Assembly: GCA_050261415.1 (NCBI GenBank)
Contig: JBLNDG010000235.1
Coordinates: forward strand, 1-12,070
Length of the DNA stretch: 12,070 nt
Reading direction: 5' to 3'
Source of the DNA: JBLNDG01 sp050261415
GTDB lineage: Bacteria; Bacillota; Clostridia; Lutisporales; Lutisporaceae
In this document: piece after piece, positions 7,692-12,070 of the stretch
Layout of the letters: each line of letters begins with the position of its first letter
How positions within the stretch are numbered: position 1 is the stretch's first letter
Translations under genes and position numbers: made by a program
Notes under the pieces: generated by a model
The model's database searches: none
Seen by the model: the letters and a program-made list of their open reading frames with translations, nothing else
What the model was told of the DNA's origin: nothing

Positions 7692-7763
7692 AAATGATGG
7701 ATAGAATTCAGAATCTTTACAACAATACCCTTAGAGAATATGAAAGGACGTTGAATCGGCGAT

Positions 7764-8296
7764 ATGGACACTAATTACAAAGACAAGAGCAAACGGGATA
7801 TACTGAAGGATATTGGTCCAAGCGATGCTCAGCATATTTTGACGGTACTTATTGAGGAGTATCCCGAATAACAGAAAAAATATATCAGATTGCAGTGAAG
7901 GTACTAAATGATGCAGATTCTGATGATATTGCTTTTGCGGTTTATAATGAATTGGACAGGCTAGAGGTTGAAACATTGTGGGATCGTTCGGGAACGACCA
8001 GGAATGGACATGTGGAGCCGTCGGAAGAAGCGTGGGTGATGTTTGAAGAAGCGCTGAAGCCCTTTGCGGATAAAATAAAAAAATATCAGAAGATTGGTAT
8101 GTTCTTGGAGGCCAAGAATTACTGCATAGGTATAATTAAAGGAATACAAGAGTATGAGTGTAAATCGCAATCAGAATTTAAAAACTGGGCTGTCGATGCT
8201 CCTGCGGAGTATAAGTCCAAAATACTGAATGAGTGGAAGGAAGGTCATCCGGATTTACATGATGTTGCTGAAGTAGAAGAGATAATCAGGTGGTAA
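7764..8296 (+). pseudogene. Unknown small protein gene broken by one frameshift
   Basis: The first frame starts at the ATG at 7764 and stops at TAA 7869-7871 after 35 codons, ending LIEEYPE. In the next frame the sequence continues ITEKIYQIAVKVLNDADSD and stays open to TAA 8294-8296. One missing A in CCCGAATAACAG (7864-7875) explains the break. Repaired, it would be about 177 residues, mostly helical and acidic, with phrases such as ELDRLEVETLWDRSG, EAKNYCIGIIKGIQEYE and FKNWAVDAP. I do not recognise the family. The start at 7764 is uncertain because the nearest Shine-Dalgarno-like AAAGGA is 15 bases away. A GTG at 7895 could give a shortened 133-residue product. It lies 29 bases before the large broken gene in the same direction, probably a former operon. 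A sequencing error remains possible for this single-base event. Confidence 0.55.
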
Positions 8297-8325
8297 AGTA
8301 CATTTATTGAGATGGGAGATGGGTT

Positions 8326-10098
8326 ATGTATAATCAGGAGAATGCATACAATTTTTTATGAGCAAGAGTAGTGCTGTTGAAGCAGTAGAGAATTTTCTTG
8401 ATCAGTTTCTGGATATTTATGATCAGTTGAATAAAAAAGATCAAGGCGTATTGACAGAGTGTTTCCACCAGATGTTCAGAAAATACTATTATTCTACCCT
8501 TTTGCCCGATACTCCGCTAACGCCTGCCAATATAATCAATACGCTTGTGGAAAGAGAATTCAATAAAAATGTTATGGTCATTCCAACGCTTAAGGTGAAT
8601 TACTATAAAAATAAAAAATCAAAGATATCGATATTAGTGTCAGGGCTTTCGGGGAGGAAGAGCATTTTTTTGCAGGGGATATGGCAGAACTGCTGAAATT
8701 TGCTGAAAAGGGTATTCCTTTTATTGAACCGGGAATCATACCCCCGGATCAATACGGTACTCTGAAGGATAACATTGTAATACCGGATCGGCATTATATC
8801 AATATTTTATGCATGTCGGCGCTTGAAGCCGGTTATTTTGAGAGAACGTCATCCGGGGATATGATGATGGCAAAAACCACGCCGAAGGCGGAGGAATTTC
8901 TTTTGTCAAATGATAAGGAAAAGTTGGAAAAGGCTATCTATGCCGTTGTAAAGCTTTGCTCCAGTCAGATTATTCAAGAGCTTCCATATCTAAAAAATGA
9001 TTTCTCCGAAAAAGGCGTTATAAAACTCCTTAAAAAACCCAAAGGCTATGATGATATCATAAAGCCGGTCCTTAAGAAGCAGGGTTTGGATTTGTTCAAA
9101 ATAGCGAAGGAATTCTCAAAAGATGGTTTGGATGAGAAGGTCTTTTTATCAAAGCTCGGGGATGACAAAAAGAGGATATCCGTGCAGCACGCACCCAGCT
9201 TTTTACACCTGCCTTCAGTTATGACCTCACGGCTTTGGGCGAAGCTCTATTTGCAAGTGACAGAAAGCCTAAAAGAAAACAGGTGCTGCCCAAGGATATT
9301 GGGGATGACGAAATGTATCAGGCTGTTGAAATGAACAGGAGCGGATTCGATTTTTGGGACGAGGATTTGGAAGAGGATGATGACTCCGATGATATGGATG
9401 ACTTTTTTAATATAGTCAATTTGGATGAAAGATGGGGTAGCCGGAAAACAAAGACTGCAGGACATAAAGAGGAAGATTCAAAAGCAATAAAGAATGAATT
9501 GGGCAATAAATTTTTTGTATACAATGTAAAACCGCTCGACATTAAAAAGGCAAAGAAGCAGTTCGAGATAAAAGGCAGTCAGACCTTGGACGATTTGCAC
9601 GAATTGATATTCGATGCTTTCAAGCTGGACTGGGGACATCTTTATTCATTTTTTATGAGCAATAAACCGTGGGATGCAAAAACTGAATACTCGCATCCTC
9701 AAGCGGAGGGAAAATCGGCAGCTAAAGCAAGCGTTTGCGGGCTCAATCTTAGATTGAAACAGAAATTCATGTATATTTATGATTATGGAGATGAATATCG
9801 GTTTGAAGTAGAGTTAACTGAAATCAAGGATCAATAGTGATTCGTCGTTTACGGATCATTAAGCGGCATACCATACGGTTTTGAAAAAAACTATAATGAA
9901 TATGAATCAAATGATGAAGAGTTATTCGGAAGAAACGATTTGTACCCCCGCGGCAGTGGGAAAAAGTATGAGAAGTGCTGCTTGCAGAAATATGAAGTGG
10001 GGAAACAGCTGCAAAAGCTTTTGAAAAGGCCTATTCCATTGACGGACAAGTATTTTACAGTTCAAGAGTATATACAGACAGCAAGATATCAGTATTAA
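8326..10098 (+). pseudogene. Broken pRiA4b ORF-3 domain protein with C-terminal SEC-C motif
   Basis: This is one ancestral gene in several frames. The ATG at 8326 has GGGAGATGGG upstream. Frame breaks lie at the T6 run 8352-8357, the A6 run 8613-8618 and the T5 run 9200-9204, each repaired by restoring one base. Translation is then continuous: the N-terminal part (SKSSAVEAVENFLDQFL) and a middle region without a known domain lead to an acidic linker (EEDDDSDDMDDFF) and a PRiA4_ORF3 domain (about 9500-9830: FVYNVKPLD, LDDLHELIFDAF, HLYSFFM, FMYIYDYGDEYRFEVEL). Tandem in-frame stops TAG-TGA occur at 9835-9840. The same frame continues to TAA 10098 with a SEC-C-like GSGKKYEKCC, whose first two cysteines are changed to Tyr and Arg. 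A further shift near 10010 may extend the original tail to TAA 10154. It is no longer a working full-length gene. The function of the family is not established. The IS1096 TnpR-like name does not imply an active transposon. Confidence 0.8.
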
Positions 10099-10127
10099 AC
10101 TTTGATTTATGGGGTTCAAGGAGTCAG

Positions 10128-10151
10128 GGGTCCGAGCTCCCTTATCTCCAC
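10128..10151 (+). repeat. 24-bp direct repeat, copy 1 (tRNA-end-like or shared C-terminal tail)
   Basis: It matches 11932-11955 at 21 of 24 positions without gaps, with an unbroken identical core CTCCCTTATCTCCAC. Copy 1 ends CACTA, followed after 12 bases by a terminator. Read as RNA, it resembles a tRNA/tmRNA 3' end (T-arm-like AGGGG/TCCCT, acceptor-like TATCTCC, then ACTA). Read as protein, it encodes G-S-E-L-P-Y-L-H-stop in a frame open from 10011. See the finding for the alternatives. Confidence 0.6.
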
Positions 10152-10165
10152 TAAAAAAGTTGATT

Positions 10166-10206
10166 AACTCGTCGACGGTTATATACCGCTGCGGCGAGTT
10201 TTTTTT
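10166..10206 (+). terminator. Intrinsic terminator after repeat copy 1
   Basis: The outer stem AACTCGTCG (10166-10174) pairs with CGGCGAGTT (10192-10200). The inner stem CGGT/ACCG encloses TATAT, and a run of eight Ts starts at 10199. It is a strong GC-rich hairpin with a U-tail, ending the broken gene cluster. Confidence 0.9.
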
Positions 10207-10269
10207 GTTTTGTGGAGGGAAATGAAATTTGATATAGAATAATATCTAAAAAAAGAGTGTGTAATATAA

Positions 10270-10356
10270 TTGGGCTTGAAGAAATGCTGCTTACTGAAGC
10301 ATGAGGTTCAGAAACAGAGCAAAAGCGTTTGGAGAAACATATTTTACAGGGGGTGA
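10270..10356 (+). pseudogene. Second SEC-C tail remnant overlapping the ATPase start region
   Basis: A 28-codon frame (after TAA 10267-10269, ending TGA 10354-10356) reads GLKKCCLLKHEVQKQ. It resembles the EKCCLQKYEVGKQ tail of the broken gene upstream. At DNA level 10285-10331 matches 9976-10023 at about 36 of 48 aligned positions with one gap, and both continue with a GCAAAAGC block. The zinc-binding first half of the motif is missing. The stop lies in the ribosome site of the ATPase gene, which suggests that a SEC-C protein gene once directly preceded the ATPase. The match is short, so homology is likely but not certain. Confidence 0.55.
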
Positions 10357-10361
10357 TGCAA

Positions 10362-11909
10362 ATGTTTATACAAAGCATAAAAATGTCAGGCTTTAAGAAT
10401 GTACCTGAAACAGAGACGAGGCAGTTCGAGTTTTTTGACTTTACCAAAATACAGGGCGAAAATTTTGTAGGCAAAACCTCCATTGGCGATGCACTGAGCT
10501 GGGTTTTTTCAGGACGCAGTTCAACCGGTATTACTGCGGACTATGTATTGAAAAATGATGAAAGCCGAACGGCACTTGTTGAGGTAGCCTTCACAGATAA
10601 CGGCGGTGAAACGCACCTATTAAGAAGAGAAATGCGCGGATCGAATCATGTTATTTATCTTAATGATATCCCTGTAAAAGAGGAAGAGCTTTTTCCGTTT
10701 ATCGGTAGCCCCGAATTATTTCTCTCAACATTCATGATAGGATATTTTCACAGGCTAACCTCCAAAGTGGCCAAAGAGCTTTTAATGGGGGTCATCCCTT
10801 TTCCATCCCATATCAATATCATGAACAAGGTTGAGGTCGACCTCCGACCATACCTCCCTGAAAATGAAGATTTTGATTCCAATGCATTTCTAAAACAAAA
10901 AAGGTCCGAGCTAAAAATGGTTGAGGATGAGATAAAACGGTTTCAGGGAATGCAGAGCCTTGCGGAAGAGAAGATAAAAGGCATAAAGCTCGGGGATTTG
11001 ATTGATGAATCGGAAATAAAAAGAAAGCTGGATTCCTTGGAGGAAAGAAAAGTAAATTTGATAAAGCTGTCAGCGCAGAGTGTTTCTATCGGTTACCTGG
11101 AAGGCAAGGTACTGGCGGTCAGACAGGAAATAAAAAACCTTAAAAATCAGAAAGGCGCTTTTCTGAACCAGGAGCAAAAATTCTGTCCGACTTGTAAACA
11201 GCCTGTGCCGGAGGAAGAATTGCAAAGAATCATGGAAAAGGCAAGGGAGCTTGAGAATGATATCAGAAAGCAGGTTGAAAAGTTGGAAGGTGAAGAAAAA
11301 GAGCTTCTTCAAAGAATAGATGACGCAAGAGAGAAAAGTAATGAGTCGAAGGCAATACAGGAAGAATTATCCTTGATGGAGCAGGAAATAAAGCAATTGC
11401 GTGCAACCTATGAGGAAGTGCTGCTCCACAATCAGGTCATCAATTCAAATTCAAGATTTCTGCAAGAAAGCAGAAATATGCTGGACACGACCAGGGAACA
11501 GATGGATAAGCTTTGTGCGGAAAGGTATAAGATTAACCGGGCAATTACTGCGGTATCCCAATATAATGCAATAAAAGCTGATTTGCAATACGAGTCCGTG
11601 CGAAGAAGCCTTAAAAATGTTTCGATCAGGCTGCAGCGATTGAACCAGTCTACAAACGAACTGCGGGATTGTTTTGAAATACTTTATAAAGGCAGAGAAT
11701 ATAGCCAGATAAGCACATCCGAGACGATCAGAGCCGGACTGGAGATATCCGCTTTCATCAATAAAAGGACCGGACTTAAATTGCCGGTGTTTATTGACAA
11801 TGCAGAAAGCATTACCCATTATGAAAAACCCGACACCCAGGTGTTTGAGGCAAAGGTTATGAAGGATGCGCCTCTGACTGTAAACGATGGAACGACACGA
11901 ATATATTGA
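10362..11909 (+). CDS. Rad50/SMC-like ATPase, phage or mobile-element type
   Basis: The protein has 515 residues from the ATG at 10362. AGGGGG eight bases upstream decides this start over the in-frame TTG at 10329 and ATG at 10356. Walker A is GENFVGKTS (32-40, K38). Coiled-coil-rich charged helices span about 155-450, interrupted by CPTCK (275-279), which has the spacing of a Rad50 zinc hook. A signature-like STSETIRAGLEIS (451-463) and Walker B LPVFIDNAES (474-483, D479) close the ATPase; the usual DE pair is DN here, as I recall for phage-type members. Such proteins work in DNA end processing or recombination, usually with a nuclease partner, but none is in the window. The gene is the only apparently intact one in the degraded segment. 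The C-terminus may be altered: another frame overlapping its end codes on to TAG 11961. SbcC itself is about twice this length. Confidence 0.85.
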   Translation: MFIQSIKMSGFKNVPETETRQFEFFDFTKIQGENFVGKTSIGDALSWVFSGRSSTGITADYVLKNDESRTALVEVAFTDNGGETHLLRREMRGSNHVIYLNDIPVKEEELFPFIGSPELFLSTFMIGYFHRLTSKVAKELLMGVIPFPSHINIMNKVEVDLRPYLPENEDFDSNAFLKQKRSELKMVEDEIKRFQGMQSLAEEKIKGIKLGDLIDESEIKRKLDSLEERKVNLIKLSAQSVSIGYLEGKVLAVRQEIKNLKNQKGAFLNQEQKFCPTCKQPVPEEELQRIMEKARELENDIRKQVEKLEGEEKELLQRIDDAREKSNESKAIQEELSLMEQEIKQLRATYEEVLLHNQVINSNSRFLQESRNMLDTTREQMDKLCAERYKINRAITAVSQYNAIKADLQYESVRRSLKNVSIRLQRLNQSTNELRDCFEILYKGREYSQISTSETIRAGLEISAFINKRTGLKLPVFIDNAESITHYEKPDTQVFEAKVMKDAPLTVNDGTTRIY

Positions 11910-11961
11910 CCTTCTTGAAAAGACGCACAGAGGGGGCGAACTCCCTTATCTCCACCAGTAG
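11887..11961 (+). other. Short overlapping frame, possible lost C-terminal tail of the ATPase
   Basis: A frame beginning ATG 11887-11889, in a different frame from the ATPase, encodes 24 residues (MERHEYIDLLEKTHRGGE then LPYLHQ) and ends TAG 11959-11961. It has no ribosome site. It may be the original ATPase C-terminus, now separated by an indel near 11885-11906, or chance coding across repeat copy 2. Confidence 0.3.
11932..11955 (+). repeat. 24-bp direct repeat, copy 2
   Basis: This is the partner of 10128-10151 (21/24 identical). Here the core continues to CACCA (11953-11957), so it looks even more like a tRNA or tmRNA 3' end, and AGACGC lies just upstream (11921-11926). The T-loop-like part lacks the conserved TT, so no functional RNA is claimed. 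A terminator begins six bases after the CCA. Confidence 0.6.
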
Positions 11962-11963
11962 AC

Positions 11964-11997
11964 AATCCTTGTAATCTTGATGATTACAGGGTTTTTT
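11964..11997 (+). terminator. Intrinsic terminator after repeat copy 2
   Basis: The stem at 11964-11976 pairs with 11982-11993 around TTGAT (12 pairs, one bulge, one G-U), followed by six Ts. It ends the ATPase transcript. CCTTGTAATC is shared with the tRNA-Ala terminator at 7379-7412. Confidence 0.88.
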
Positions 11998-12035
11998 ATT
12001 GTATAAGAAAGTATAAATTTTTTGAGCAAAAATGT

Positions 12036-12049
12036 TGCCTTATAAGGCA
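12036..12049. repeat. 14-bp perfect palindrome
   Basis: TGCCTTATAAGGCA is a perfect palindrome in AT-rich DNA downstream of the last terminator. It may be an operator of a gene beyond the window edge. No start codon or promoter can be assigned with confidence in the last 70 bases. Confidence 0.4.
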
Positions 12050-12070
12050 GTGATTTCAACGTATCTAAAA

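Larger units (their letters stand above)
7413..7763 (+). other. AT-rich non-coding leader region
   Basis: No convincing gene is seen here. Contents are a possible promoter at 7591-7619, two small hairpins at 7648-7691, and a short open frame of 26 codons (7694-7774) that begins ATG-ATG. Its amino-acid composition is protein-like, but it lacks a good ribosome site and I do not recognise it. It may be a remnant of the N-terminal part of the broken gene that follows. It marks the change from housekeeping genes to the degraded segment. Confidence 0.5.

Noticed and set aside
9500..9834. Active transposon because of the IS1096 TnpR-like domain
   Set aside because: That domain family is named after a passenger gene. 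There is no transposase, terminal inverted repeat or target duplication here.
8358..9837. Three separate small genes in this stretch
   Set aside because: Each frame continues the previous one at a homopolymer, the internal starts lack ribosome sites, and together they give one recognisable protein architecture.
10329..10361. Upstream TTG start of the ATPase
   Set aside because: It has no ribosome site. The extra residues would be translated from the SEC-C remnant and from the Shine-Dalgarno itself.

Overview
The window looks like chromosomal DNA of a low-to-moderate GC clostridium. The evidence is ATG/GTG starts with strong purine-rich Shine-Dalgarno sites, short T-tailed terminators, a CCA-encoded tRNA-Ala, and protein families typical of Clostridia. 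The exact genus is not readable from the sequence alone.

Left part (1-3623, minus strand): a compact signalling operon, read right to left. An OmpR-type response regulator is followed by a HAMP sensor histidine kinase (ATGA stop/start overlap), then by a lipoprotein (about 24 bases further on) that looks like a beta-propeller and runs off the left edge. The layout recalls the actinobacterial MtrA-MtrB-LpqB cassette, but that is an analogy, not shown homology.

Middle (3624-7412, plus strand): a divergent intergenic region rich in inverted repeats, then a MATE-family multidrug/organic cation exporter and an oligoendopeptidase F (M3B zinc peptidase), probably co-transcribed. Next comes a good sigma-A type promoter that reads through a degenerate tRNA-like 5' half into an intact tRNA-Ala(GGC) and an intrinsic terminator.

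Right part (7413-12070): a decaying accessory segment. It holds an AT-rich leader, a small unknown gene broken by one frameshift, and a large broken gene. The large gene has a pRiA4b ORF-3 (IS1096 TnpR-like) domain and a C-terminal SEC-C zinc motif that has lost two cysteines. It carries several single-base losses in homopolymers and a tandem in-frame TAG-TGA. A second short remnant of a SEC-C tail lies just before an apparently intact Rad50/SMC-like ATPase of the kind found in phage and mobile-element recombination modules. A 24-bp repeat (21/24 matches) lies on both sides of that remnant-plus-ATPase unit, and each copy is followed closely by an intrinsic terminator. The repeats could be tRNA/tmRNA 3'-end attachment-site fragments or shared C-terminal coding sequence (G-x-E-L-P-Y-L-H). 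I could not decide between these.

No complete, clearly new system is visible. The best leads are the flanked SEC-C/SMC-ATPase unit with its repeated tails, the two-component operon with a propeller lipoprotein, and the palindrome-rich control region of the MATE exporter.
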